DNA from: Thalassobaculum sp. OXR-137
GTDB taxonomy: Bacteria; Pseudomonadota; Alphaproteobacteria; Thalassobaculales; Thalassobaculaceae
Assembly (NCBI RefSeq): GCF_034377285.1
Contig: NZ_CP139715.1
Span: forward strand, 496,001 to 560,000
Reading direction: 5' to 3'
DNA length: 64,000 nt
Made by a program: the position numbers and the translations under genes. The notes below the pieces were generated by a model. It was not told the origin of the DNA. It worked only from the letters and a program-made list of their open reading frames with translations, and ran no database searches. The first letter of the stretch is position 1, and every line of letters starts with the position of its first letter. Shown piece by piece: positions 46,981 to 56,918 of the stretch.

Positions 46981-48317
46981 GGCTACCTCGGCCGAATATC
47001 CGTCTGCCCCGCCTCCCCCTGCCGTTCAAGAAACGGCGGGGGGCCGGAAATCCGGACGATCCGCTGAGTGAAGCGGACTCGGGTGGGCTGCCACCCGACG
47101 ATCTGGACCGCGGTCTGGACGACGAGACCGCCCCTCGCAAGAAGGGGCGTTGGAAACGTGTTGCCTCCGCCATCCTGACCACTCTCCTCGCCATCGCAGT
47201 GATCGGCGGCGCCGGCGGCTTGGTCGGCTGGCTGCTGGTCAATGCCGAACACACCGAGTCGCTGCGCGAGATCCAGCGCCCGCAGCTCACCGTGGACATC
47301 CTCAACGAGGGCGAGACGCCGGAACCCAACAGCTCCGCGCTGCCGCAGAAGGCCGAGACGGCCGACCACGGCGCGGCACCGGCGGACGGGACCGACGGCC
47401 ACGGTCAGCCCGCCGAGGGCCATGGGGCCACGGCCGAGGCCGCAGACGGCACGCCGGCCAAGGAGGGTCAGGGCGACGGCCCGGCCCGGCCCGCGGCGCC
47501 GGCCGACGGCGTCACCCTGACCCCGATCGATCCCGCCCTCATGGAGGTGCGCGACGACCTGCGCCTGCCGATCGTCGCGGTGGACGGCCGGCAGCCCTGG
47601 TCGACCTACGCCCGGCCGTTCAATGTCGACGACACGCGCCCCTGGGTCGCGGTCATGGTCACCAATCTCGGGCTCAACCAGCGCGAGACCGATGCGGCGA
47701 TCCAGCTTCTGCCCGGCGCGGTCAGCCTGAGCTTCTCGCCCTATGCCGAGGATCTGGATACCTGGCTGGAGGCGGCGCGGGCCGCCGGGCACGAGGTCTT
47801 CATGGACCTGCCGCTGGAGCCGCTGGACTTTCCGCGCGACGATCCCGGCCCCTCGACCCTGCTGACCACCCTGTCCACGGCGGACAACCTGAACCGCCTG
47901 GAATGGGTGCTGGGACAATCCCCGGGCTTCGTCGGCGTGTCGACCTGGATGGGCTCCCAGTTCACCACGGTGGAAGATGCGATGATGCCGGTGCTGGAGG
48001 GGTTGAAGGAGCGCGGGGTGATGCTCGTGGACAGCCGCGGCTCGTCGCGCAGCATCGCCACCGAACTCGCCTCCTCGATCCAGCTCCCGCGCGCCTTCAG
48101 CAACCGGTTCCTCGACGCCACCCCGTCGATCTCCTCGGTCGACCGGGCGCTGGCCGATCTGGAGACCGTCGCCCAGGAACAGCGGGTCGCCCTCGGGATC
48201 GCCCGCTCCCTGCCGGTGTCGATCGACCGGATCCAGCGCTGGACCGGGACGCTGGAGCGCAAGGGCGTGGTTCTGGCCCCGGTCTCCGCCCTCGCCGACC
48301 GCCAACGTTTACGCTGA
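46977..48317 (+). CDS. Divergent polysaccharide deacetylase family protein (YibQ-like)
   Basis: This 446-aa protein has one membrane segment near residues 60-83 (AILTTLLAIAVIGGAGGLVGWLLV), then an Ala/Pro/Glu-rich linker. A C-terminal domain of the divergent polysaccharide deacetylase family (PF04748) runs from VAVMVTNLGLNQRETDAAIQLLP through FMDLPLEPLDFPRDDPGP to the end. It is likely periplasmic and linked to cell-wall metabolism with EnvC and CtpA. The TTG start at 46977 overlaps the ctpA stop as TTGA, so translation is coupled; the first codons are less certain. Confidence 0.85.
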   Translation: MRLPRPNIRLPRLPLPFKKRRGAGNPDDPLSEADSGGLPPDDLDRGLDDETAPRKKGRWKRVASAILTTLLAIAVIGGAGGLVGWLLVNAEHTESLREIQRPQLTVDILNEGETPEPNSSALPQKAETADHGAAPADGTDGHGQPAEGHGATAEAADGTPAKEGQGDGPARPAAPADGVTLTPIDPALMEVRDDLRLPIVAVDGRQPWSTYARPFNVDDTRPWVAVMVTNLGLNQRETDAAIQLLPGAVSLSFSPYAEDLDTWLEAARAAGHEVFMDLPLEPLDFPRDDPGPSTLLTTLSTADNLNRLEWVLGQSPGFVGVSTWMGSQFTTVEDAMMPVLEGLKERGVMLVDSRGSSRSIATELASSIQLPRAFSNRFLDATPSISSVDRALADLETVAQEQRVALGIARSLPVSIDRIQRWTGTLERKGVVLAPVSALADRQRLR

Positions 48318-48329
48318 CCGGATATCCCC

Positions 48330-48821
48330 ATGACCGACCGAAGCGACCTGCCCCTGCGCCCCTGTGTGGGGATCGTGATGTTCAACGAAGACGGCAAGGT
48401 CTTCGTCGGCAAGCGTATCGGGATGGAGAATGCCTGGCAGATGCCCCAGGGCGGGATCGATCCGGGCGAGACGCCCCGGGAGGCCGGTCTGCGCGAGCTG
48501 GAGGAGGAGATCGGCACCCGGGCGGTGGAGTTGATCGCCGAGACGGCGGATTGGATCGACTACGAGTTTCCCGCCGATCTGCCCGGCAAGATCCGCGAGA
48601 ACTGGCGCGGCCAGACCCAGAAATGGCTCGCCTGCCGGTTTACCGGCATCGCGCAGGATATCGACCTGCAGACCGAGCATCCGGAATTCGATGCCTGGAA
48701 ATGGGTCGATGCAGCGACCGTCGTCGAGCTGATCGTGCCGTTCAAACGCGCCACCTACGAAGCGGTGATGGCCGAGCTGGGGCCGGTGATCGAGGACGCA
48801 ACCGCCCGACGATTGCCGTGA
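48330..48821 (+). CDS. rppH: RNA pyrophosphohydrolase
   Basis: This 163-aa Nudix hydrolase removes pyrophosphate from mRNA 5' ends and so triggers decay. The Nudix box is GGIDPGETPREAGLRELEEE with IG completing it. LRPCVGIVMFNEDGKVFVGKRI, AWQMPQGG and WRGQTQKWLACRF are typical of RppH. It follows the YibQ-like gene by 12 bases in the same operon. Confidence 0.95.
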   Translation: MTDRSDLPLRPCVGIVMFNEDGKVFVGKRIGMENAWQMPQGGIDPGETPREAGLRELEEEIGTRAVELIAETADWIDYEFPADLPGKIRENWRGQTQKWLACRFTGIAQDIDLQTEHPEFDAWKWVDAATVVELIVPFKRATYEAVMAELGPVIEDATARRLP

Positions 48822-48924
48822 ATTCCTTTCGCCTCGCACGCATTGTTTGTGAATTTTTCGCCAGCGCGTAAAATCTTCCTTAAGGTCCTCATGCTCATGT
48901 GACTTCGACACTGGCTTGAGGGTC

Positions 48925-48942
48925 CCGGCGCGACAGCGCCGG
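48925..48942 (+). promoter_or_regulatory. Hairpin touching the RBS of the 406-aa gene
   Basis: CCGGCGC (48925-48931) and GCGCCGG (48936-48942) form a perfect 7-bp stem with a GACA loop. Its last two bases overlap the start of GGAGGAGAGGGG, the ribosome-binding site of the gene at 48953. It could limit access of ribosomes or protect the 5' end. Confidence 0.5.
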
Positions 48943-48952
48943 AGGAGAGGGG

Positions 48953-50173
48953 ATGCGCGCGGAGAACAAACCTCAGACTTTCGAGCGTCGGGGGACGACG
49001 GTCACGTTTCATAACCGTGATCTCGCCCATACCCGCGTTCGGGAGTATTTCCACGGCCCCGTGCGCCAGCTGGAAGCGGTGATCCCGAACTACTCGGGCA
49101 CGCGCCGCGGCGAGCTTCTCGTGCTGCCGTGGGACCAGATCGGCACGCTCGGTCCGCTGACCCCGCGCGACGAAGCGATGATCGAGGCGGTGGCGCATAC
49201 GAAGACCATCCGCGACCTGGACCCGATCAAGATGCGCGAGGCCTGCCTGCGCTGCGACGCCGAGCACGGCATGGACGCCGATACCGTCGCCGAAGCACGC
49301 CGGCTGGTGGCCAAGGACGACGAGGACAAGGCCATGGTGCGCCTGTCCTTCATCGCCGAACTGACCCGCGAATGCGGCATCGAGCGGGGCGACCCGCTGA
49401 TGATGCGGGCCAATACCAAGACCCTCATGGAGCTCATGGGCGGCCAGTCGGGCCGCTCCAGGATCGATCTCGACCTGCTGATCGAGCGGGTGATGATCTT
49501 CGCCGCCGAGCGCACCAAATCCACCGTCGAGGAAGTTAAAGGCTATCTCGACCCGCTGGTCGGCATGCTCACCCCCTTCGGCAACGTGACCGCGCCGGGG
49601 GAGCCCAAGCAGAACGGCTTCCTGTACCTGCAGCACACCGATCTCATCCAGTTCCGCCAGGAGGTCGACGACTACCAGCCCAAGGTGCGCGAGGAACTGC
49701 TGCCCCAGGTCGGCATGATCATCACCGCGGCGGACGAGTGCATCGGCTATGTCAACGAACGCATCGGCATCCTGAACGGGATGCTCGGCTCGCTCGCCGA
49801 CATGTTCGACAAGAACAAGGGCGCCATCGATCAGCTGGAGGCGTTGCGCCGGGACGTGGGCTACGGGCTGGACGGCTGGGCCGACATGATCCAGCTCTGG
49901 CGCGAGTCCTATCGCGGGCGCGAGGCGATCGGCGGCGACCGGGCGATGGAGCGGGCGATCACACGCATCGCCGGCTATGCGCCGCGCATTCCGATCCGCG
50001 AGCTCGATCCGGAGCACAGCATCCTGACCAAGAGCACCAAGTTCGAGACGGCGGGTCTGAAGATGGTGCAGCAGATGCACAACTGGGAAAACGACCGCCC
50101 CGACTACGAGCTCAAGGCTCGGGTGGAACGGGCCAACCGCCGCCTGGCCGGGGAGCCGGAAGAGGAGGCGTAG
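48953..50173 (+). CDS. Conserved-looking protein of unknown function (406 aa)
   Basis: I do not recognise this protein. It is soluble, with no signal peptide or membrane segment, and reads as largely helical with many charged residues. Notable stretches are REYFHGPVRQLEAVIPNYSG near the start, MREACLRCDAEHGMDADTVAEARRLV, a central RVMIFAAERTKSTVEEVKGYLDPLV, and a long helical region around IITAADECIGYVNERIGILNGML. The ATG at 48953 has an unusually rich GGAGGAGAGGGG site. It lies after rppH and is convergent with the ydbHynbEydbL set. Codon use is like that of its core neighbours, so it is probably ancestral, not newly acquired. Confidence 0.8.
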   Translation: MRAENKPQTFERRGTTVTFHNRDLAHTRVREYFHGPVRQLEAVIPNYSGTRRGELLVLPWDQIGTLGPLTPRDEAMIEAVAHTKTIRDLDPIKMREACLRCDAEHGMDADTVAEARRLVAKDDEDKAMVRLSFIAELTRECGIERGDPLMMRANTKTLMELMGGQSGRSRIDLDLLIERVMIFAAERTKSTVEEVKGYLDPLVGMLTPFGNVTAPGEPKQNGFLYLQHTDLIQFRQEVDDYQPKVREELLPQVGMIITAADECIGYVNERIGILNGMLGSLADMFDKNKGAIDQLEALRRDVGYGLDGWADMIQLWRESYRGREAIGGDRAMERAITRIAGYAPRIPIRELDPEHSILTKSTKFETAGLKMVQQMHNWENDRPDYELKARVERANRRLAGEPEEEA

Positions 50174-50182
50174 CCGCGCCCC

Positions 50183-50542
50183 CTACTTGCGGATCCAGCG
50201 TCCCGCGGCGTCCATGATGAAGGTTCCGGGTGCCGCGCGGTCGATCAGCTTCTGACCGGCCAGGGCCTCCACCTGATTCACCGGGACATTGTTGGACGAC
50301 GCTACGCCGGCATAGGCCTGCCGCCGCTCGTCATTGATGGTGTCGACCAGAGCGCGGGCCTCCGCCGGAGCGCCGTCGATCAGCCCGAGATAGCCGTCCC
50401 GCCGCTCGCCGACCCAGCCGTTGGCCTTGGCCGTCGCCAGGTCCAGGGCAAAGCTCATGCGCGGCAGGGCGACGGTGACGAAGGCTCCGACGAGCGCGCC
50501 CAGCACCAGGCGCCGGCTCATCACGCGCTTCAGACCGGTCAT
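50183..50542 (-). CDS. ydbL: YdbL family protein (DUF1318)
   Basis: This 119-aa exported protein has an N-terminal signal (MSRRLVLGALVGAFVTVALPRMSFA, after a short MTGLKRV leader). The DUF1318 domain follows: DLATAKANGWVGERRDGYLGLI, INDERRQAYAGVASSNNV, VEALAGQKLIDRAAPGTFI. In E. coli YdbL is encoded with YdbH and YnbE and modulates their bridge. The start overlaps the ynbE stop by four bases. The frame is open upstream to 50692, but that part overlaps ynbE in another frame. Confidence 0.9.
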   Translation of the reverse strand: MTGLKRVMSRRLVLGALVGAFVTVALPRMSFALDLATAKANGWVGERRDGYLGLIDGAPAEARALVDTINDERRQAYAGVASSNNVPVNQVEALAGQKLIDRAAPGTFIMDAAGRWIRK

Positions 50543-50748
50543 TGCTTCTTTCCCCCGAACAGGTCGCTTTCCGTTGAGAACAGGTCTTCCAGATCCTTCT
50601 CGACCCGGATCCGGACTTCCTGCTCGATCTTGATGTTCAGATTGATTGTGATGGGCTCCGTCGGCGGCTCCACCCGAACCGTAGGGGTGCACGCTCCCGC
50701 CATCGCTCCGAAGAGCACGGCGGCCAGAAGAGCCCTAGCCCCCCGCAT
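50539..50748 (-). CDS. ynbE: YnbE-like outer membrane lipoprotein
   Basis: This 69-aa lipoprotein has a signal MRGARALLAAVLFGAMAGAC with a lipobox ending in Cys20. The short mature part contains TEPITINLNIKIEQEVRIRVEKDLEDLF, the YnbE pattern. In E. coli YnbE multimerises as beta strands and docks YdbH to the outer membrane. It overlaps ydbH by 14 bases and ydbL by four. Confidence 0.9.
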   Translation of the reverse strand: MRGARALLAAVLFGAMAGACTPTVRVEPPTEPITINLNIKIEQEVRIRVEKDLEDLFSTESDLFGGKKQ

Positions 50749-53700
50749 TGCGGGCTTCGAGTTTGCGGCGAAGAACGTCCGAAAGGCCGAGTGTACGTCT
50801 TGCATTGAGGAACATCTCATCCAGGCGACCCGTAAGAGTGACATTGAGGGCGACGGGGTACCCGTCGAACAGATCCGGATTGGCACCGCGTACCCTCAGT
50901 TTGATGTCAAACGGCTCGCCGGGCCGTCCGTTCACCTCGAGATCGAACTTTTCGTAGACGAGGTTCCGCACGGCCTGCATCAGGAGGCTAACCTCCTCTC
51001 CTGCATCCTGCAACGCGGCTGGCGGCGATTCCGGTCGGTACTTTACGGTCCCGCCGGGATTGGTCGCCGACAATTGGGCATTGCGGACCGACAGACCCTC
51101 GTCGAAATCCCAGACCAGGGGCAGTCGGCCGGTCAGGGAGCCGGAGGCCGTCAGCCCGTCCAGCTCGGTCACTTCGGCCAGTCGGGCTGCATCCACTCCG
51201 TCGACGTCCAGCACCATCGACACCGGCTGATCGGAGGTCAGGGGGATGGTCACATCGCTGGTATGCACCCGGCCGTCGGCGAAAGTGGCCGTGACCTGTT
51301 CCAGCACCAGGTTCAGGTCCGGGTCGACATGGAAGGTCACGCTCGGCTCGCCGATGGGCACGCCGACGTCGATGCCGGTGGCTTTGAGCACCTGGCCGTC
51401 CAGGGTGGTCAGCGGATCGATCGAGGACAGGCCGACCGCCCCCGTCAGGCCGCTGACCGTGCCGAGCGAGCCGGTGAAGGACAGATCCTCCACGGTCAGC
51501 GTCAGCGGATCGTCCGGCGGCACGTCGCGGCCCGGCCATTCGATAGTCCCCTCCAGGGAGACCTTGCCCGACGCGTTGCGCAGGATCGCCGCCGCCGCCG
51601 GCGACAGGTCCACCGGCTGCAGCCCGCCGGGCACGAAGACCAGGGGATACAGGGTGATATCGGCTCTGCCGGTCCCCTTGGCGAGGTTGTGCACGCCCGT
51701 CGCGTCCAGCACGAAGGCACCGTCCGCCCCGCCGAAACTGGCGCTGAAGGCCAGCGCGCCGTTCGCGGTCCGGGTTGCCTCTCCCGACACCCGCAGGGGC
51801 GAGAAGCGCACACTCCTGGCCCGATCGCTCATCCGGTCGGCGGACACCACGAGACCGTCCAGGGTCAGTCCGTCGCCCAGGGTGGAGGCCCGCATCTCCA
51901 GCGCCACGCCGGCAAGCGCGATCCCGTCCGGCGCGTCCGGCGCCTCGTCCGCCGGGGCGACGTCCACCTTCGGTGTGGTCACCCGCAGCACCGCGCCCGC
52001 CCGGCTTCCTTCCATCCGGGCCCGCACCATGCCCGTGGCGGCGCCGAGATCCACCCGGACGGGAGCGCCGCCGTCGACGGTCGCCGTGGTGGCGGGCATC
52101 ACCAGGGGCAGCTCCAGGCGGATGGCCTCCGGATCGTCGAAACCCTTGCGCAGGACCGGCCGCTCGGACTCGCGCAGCCGCAGGGTCAGTGGCTCGGCCA
52201 GGGCGACACCGGTCGACTTGGGAAGCTGCGGCACGGTGATGGAACCCTGGCGTTCCAGGAACGCCGCCGTCCCGTTACCGTCATGGACGACGCGCAGCGG
52301 CAGGGAGACCCGAAGGCCCCGCGCGTCGCCGGCGTCCAGATGGGCGATCAGCAGCCCCTCGCCGGCGATCTCCTCCGCCCCCCCGCTCAGGCTGTCGAGC
52401 ACCAGGCTGGCCGAGCGCAGCCGCAGGTCGCCGCTGACGATGTCCGCCAGCTTCGCCGTGCCCGTGGCCGCCGTGAGGCGCACGCCGTCCTCGGCGAACT
52501 GCAGCCCGGCATCGCCGTCGAACCCGAGCGACGCCCCGCCGTCGACCGCCGCCCCCAGCGGGCCGCCGAGGCTCAGAGTCGGTGCGGCGAAGGGGTCGCG
52601 CAGGGTCAGCCGGAACGCCCTCTCCTCGCCGCCCAGGGTGGCGGTCACCACCCCCTCGCCGATCAGCGCGGCAAGCGCTTCAGGGATCAGCTCGCCGGCG
52701 ACGGCGAGCTGCGCCGGCTCCAGGGTCTCGAGCGCCAGGGTGCCCGCGGCCATGGCGATGCCGATCCGGGCCTGGACGTCGCCATCCGGAGCGACGGCGT
52801 CGACGGTGAGGCCGCCGGCGGCGACCGTGCCGTCCCACACGCTGTGGATGTCGCTCAGATCCTCGGGAACGGAGCCGCGCAGGGTTCCCTCGATATGGCC
52901 TTCCGCGCCCCGCGCCGGCTGACGCAGTGCCGCGGCGACGAGTTGGTCGATGGTCGTCAGTTCGGCGTTCAGGTCGATCGTGACCGGCCGGCGCTGGCCG
53001 TCCAGCGCCTCGGCCGAAACCGCGAGACGGAGGTCCGGGTCATCGCGGTCGCCGAGCCGGAAGACGGCGGAGAGCCCGAGCGGGTCCATGCGGAGATGGG
53101 CGGAGGGCACGGCGACGGCGACACCGTCGGCCTCGGCGCTGTCGGCCCGCAGGTCGGCGATCGCTTCGATGTCGCCGCTCGGCGAGAGATTGACCGAGGC
53201 GGTGCCGCGCAGGCCGGAGGCGGACAGGTCCCCGCGCCGGACGCGGGCTTCGGTGAGCGTCGCGTTCAGGCGGGTCGCCCCGTCGCCCAGGGAGACCTGG
53301 AACCGTCCGCTCCCCTCGGCGCGCCAATCCGCGCCTTCAACCGCGCCGGAGCCGTCGGCGGCGAGGCCGAGCGTCCCGTCGCTTTCCCCCAGCGTGCCGC
53401 TCGCCGTGAGGCTGCCCCGGGCCACGCCCTCCACGTCGATCACTGCGTCGGAGAAGCGCACGACGGGGGCGGGGGTGCCGCCCTCACCGTCGCCACCGGA
53501 CGCGAGCGCCCGGATCGGTTCCAGCGGGCCAAGGGTGACGCTCCCGTCCTCGTCGATGGTGAGGGTGAGATGGAGGCCGTCCAGGGTGACGGAACGCACC
53601 TCCCCCTTGATCAGGTCGCGCCAGTCGTAGCCGAGCTCCACCTGCTCGGCCGACAGGCCGCCAGGGCCGTTGACCGCGACGGCGGAAAGGCTGAGCCGAT

Positions 53701-53899
53701 CGGGAGAGACGGAGTCGATCCTGAAGCCCAGGTCGGTGACGACCGGTCCGTCGCTGCCGCGCCCCGAGGCCCAGGTGTTGACGCCCCACTTGGCCACGGA
53801 CGGGGCCCAGGCATCGCGGGTCAGCCACGCCACCGGCAGCCCGATCGCAAGGATCAGGAGCACGACCAGCAGAATCCTGGCGAGCCACCGCACCGTCAC
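50735..53899 (-). CDS. ydbH: YdbH family AsmA-like lipid-transfer protein
   Basis: This 1054-aa protein has one N-terminal membrane helix (ARILLVVLLILAIGLPVAWL) and a very long beta-rich periplasmic body with repeated amphipathic strands. The C-terminal region, including GTVKYRPESPPAALQDAGEEVSLLMQAVRNLVYEKFDLEVNGRPGEPFDIKLRVRGANPDLFDGYPVALNVTL in overlapping short motifs, is the YdbH signature. YdbH, with TamB and YhdP, moves phospholipid to the outer membrane. It is longer than E. coli YdbH (about 880). It is the first gene of ydbH-ynbE-ydbL. Confidence 0.9.
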   Translation of the reverse strand: MTVRWLARILLVVLLILAIGLPVAWLTRDAWAPSVAKWGVNTWASGRGSDGPVVTDLGFRIDSVSPDRLSLSAVAVNGPGGLSAEQVELGYDWRDLIKGEVRSVTLDGLHLTLTIDEDGSVTLGPLEPIRALASGGDGEGGTPAPVVRFSDAVIDVEGVARGSLTASGTLGESDGTLGLAADGSGAVEGADWRAEGSGRFQVSLGDGATRLNATLTEARVRRGDLSASGLRGTASVNLSPSGDIEAIADLRADSAEADGVAVAVPSAHLRMDPLGLSAVFRLGDRDDPDLRLAVSAEALDGQRRPVTIDLNAELTTIDQLVAAALRQPARGAEGHIEGTLRGSVPEDLSDIHSVWDGTVAAGGLTVDAVAPDGDVQARIGIAMAAGTLALETLEPAQLAVAGELIPEALAALIGEGVVTATLGGEERAFRLTLRDPFAAPTLSLGGPLGAAVDGGASLGFDGDAGLQFAEDGVRLTAATGTAKLADIVSGDLRLRSASLVLDSLSGGAEEIAGEGLLIAHLDAGDARGLRVSLPLRVVHDGNGTAAFLERQGSITVPQLPKSTGVALAEPLTLRLRESERPVLRKGFDDPEAIRLELPLVMPATTATVDGGAPVRVDLGAATGMVRARMEGSRAGAVLRVTTPKVDVAPADEAPDAPDGIALAGVALEMRASTLGDGLTLDGLVVSADRMSDRARSVRFSPLRVSGEATRTANGALAFSASFGGADGAFVLDATGVHNLAKGTGRADITLYPLVFVPGGLQPVDLSPAAAAILRNASGKVSLEGTIEWPGRDVPPDDPLTLTVEDLSFTGSLGTVSGLTGAVGLSSIDPLTTLDGQVLKATGIDVGVPIGEPSVTFHVDPDLNLVLEQVTATFADGRVHTSDVTIPLTSDQPVSMVLDVDGVDAARLAEVTELDGLTASGSLTGRLPLVWDFDEGLSVRNAQLSATNPGGTVKYRPESPPAALQDAGEEVSLLMQAVRNLVYEKFDLEVNGRPGEPFDIKLRVRGANPDLFDGYPVALNVTLTGRLDEMFLNARRTLGLSDVLRRKLEARNAGG

Positions 53900-54000
53900 A
53901 CCTCCCGGGCCTGGAGTTCGAGCGCAGTCACGGATCCGGCTGTTTCGAGCCGGCCGTGGTTCGCTCGACCCCGCGAATCACGCGTTAAGTATGACAATAC

Positions 54001-54029
54001 GACAAAGGGCCGTCCAACGGACGACCCTT
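54001..54029 (-). terminator. Terminator of the atp operon
   Basis: On the minus strand AAGGGTCGTCC (54029-54019) pairs with GGACGGCCCTT (54015-54005), with one G-U pair and a GTT loop, followed by TTTGTC. It lies 29 bases after the atpC stop. Confidence 0.75.
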
Positions 54030-54057
54030 CATCGAAAAACGTAGCTGTAAGTACCTG

Positions 54058-54465
54058 TCAGGCCGCGCGTTTCGCCCGCGCCATCGCCTCGAGGGTCTCG
54101 ACCCGAGCCAACAGCCGCTCGCGCTCGCCGGTGTCCGAGACGTCCTTCAGGACATCGCGGGTATCGGCGATTTCCTTGTCGACCTTGGCCGGATCGATCT
54201 CGTCGAACCGCACGGCGTTCTCCGCCAGCACGGTGCAGCGCTCCTCCGTCACCTCGGCAAAGCCGCCGGCGACGAAGATCCGCTCGACGATCGAGCCGCC
54301 TTCGTAGATGTCGATCACGCCCGCATCCAGGGTCGAGATCATCGGCGCGTGGCGCGGCAGGACACCGAAATAACCCTCGGTGCCCGGCACGACGACCATC
54401 TCGACGGCGCGGCTGAGAACCAGCCGCTCCGGAGAGACGAGTTCGAACTGCGTGGTCTCCGCCAT
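54058..54465 (-). CDS. atpC: ATP synthase F1 epsilon subunit
   Basis: This is the 135-aa epsilon subunit, part of the central stalk. The N-terminal beta sandwich is FELVSPERLVLSRAVEMVVVPGTEGYFGVLPRHAPMISTL in overlapping motifs, and the C-terminal helical hairpin ends VETLEAMARAKRAA. It inhibits hydrolysis by the rotor. It is last in atpHAGDC, 54 bases after atpD, and a terminator follows. Confidence 0.97.
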   Translation of the reverse strand: MAETTQFELVSPERLVLSRAVEMVVVPGTEGYFGVLPRHAPMISTLDAGVIDIYEGGSIVERIFVAGGFAEVTEERCTVLAENAVRFDEIDPAKVDKEIADTRDVLKDVSDTGERERLLARVETLEAMARAKRAA

Positions 54466-54519
54466 GGGATCCCTCTTTGTTGCCGGCCGTCAGGCCGCCC
54501 TAACCAACTCAGCCGGCGA

Positions 54520-55980
<1,461 letters not shown>

Positions 55981-55989
55981 CTAGGGCCC

Positions 55990-56871
55990 TTAGAGCGCCT
56001 CGGCGCCCGAAATGATCTCGATCAGTTCTTTAGTGATGTAGGCCTGACGCGTCCGGTTGTAGGTCAGCGTCAGCTTGTTGATCATGTCGCCGGCGTTGCG
56101 GGTGGCGTTGTCCATCGCCGTCATCCGCGCGCCGTGCTCGCTGGCGGCATTCTCCAGCAGACCGGTGAAGATCTGGGTCGCCACGTTGCGCGGCAGGAGA
56201 GCAGCCAGGATCGACTCCTCGTCCGGCTCGAACTCGTACAGCGCCTTCAGCTCGCCGGTGTTCTCTTCCTTGCTCTCCGGCAGACTGGCCGGGATGAGCT
56301 GCTGCTCGGTGACGATCTGCGTCATCGCCGACTGGAAGCGGTTGAAGAACATCGTCGCGACGTCGAACTCGCCATCCTCGTAGCGCCGGATCAGTTCGCG
56401 ACCGATCTCGTCGGCCACGTTGAAGCCGACCACGGTGCGGGCAAGGTTCTCCTTGGAGGAGATGATCTTGTCACCGTGAACACGGCGCAGCTGATCGCGG
56501 CCCTTGCGGCCGACGGTCATGACCTTGACCGTCTTGCCCTGGGCGACGAGCTGGTCGATCTTGCGGCGCGCGGCGCGCACGATCGACGAGTTGAAACCGC
56601 CGCACAGACCGCGGTCCGCGGTGGCGACGACGATCAGGTGAACGTCGTCGCGCCCGGTGCCGGTCAGCAGCTTCGGGCCGTCGCTGCCGGAGATATTGGC
56701 CCCCAGCGCGGCGATCATCCGGTCCATCCGCACGGCATAGGGACGGGCGGCCTCGGCAGCCTCCTGGGCACGCTTCAGCTTCGCCGCCGCGACCATCTTC
56801 ATCGCCGAGGTGATCTTTTGCGTCGACTTGACGCTATTGATCCGGACTTTCAGGTCCTTGAGATTGGGCAT
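55990..56871 (-). CDS. atpG: ATP synthase F1 gamma subunit
   Basis: This is the 293-aa gamma subunit, the rotating shaft. It begins [35 protein letters not shown] and ends with the coiled-coil partner [27 protein letters not shown]. Between lies the Rossmann-like domain with [12 protein letters not shown]. It is 46 bases from atpA and 45 from atpD. Confidence 0.98.
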   Translation of the reverse strand: MPNLKDLKVRINSVKSTQKITSAMKMVAAAKLKRAQEAAEAARPYAVRMDRMIAALGANISGSDGPKLLTGTGRDDVHLIVVATADRGLCGGFNSSIVRAARRKIDQLVAQGKTVKVMTVGRKGRDQLRRVHGDKIISSKENLARTVVGFNVADEIGRELIRRYEDGEFDVATMFFNRFQSAMTQIVTEQQLIPASLPESKEENTGELKALYEFEPDEESILAALLPRNVATQIFTGLLENAASEHGARMTAMDNATRNAGDMINKLTLTYNRTRQAYITKELIEIISGAEAL

Positions 56872-56918
56872 CGTCCCGTCCGCTTATCGTTGGGTCGCGT
56901 GGCCGATCGATCCCTCGC

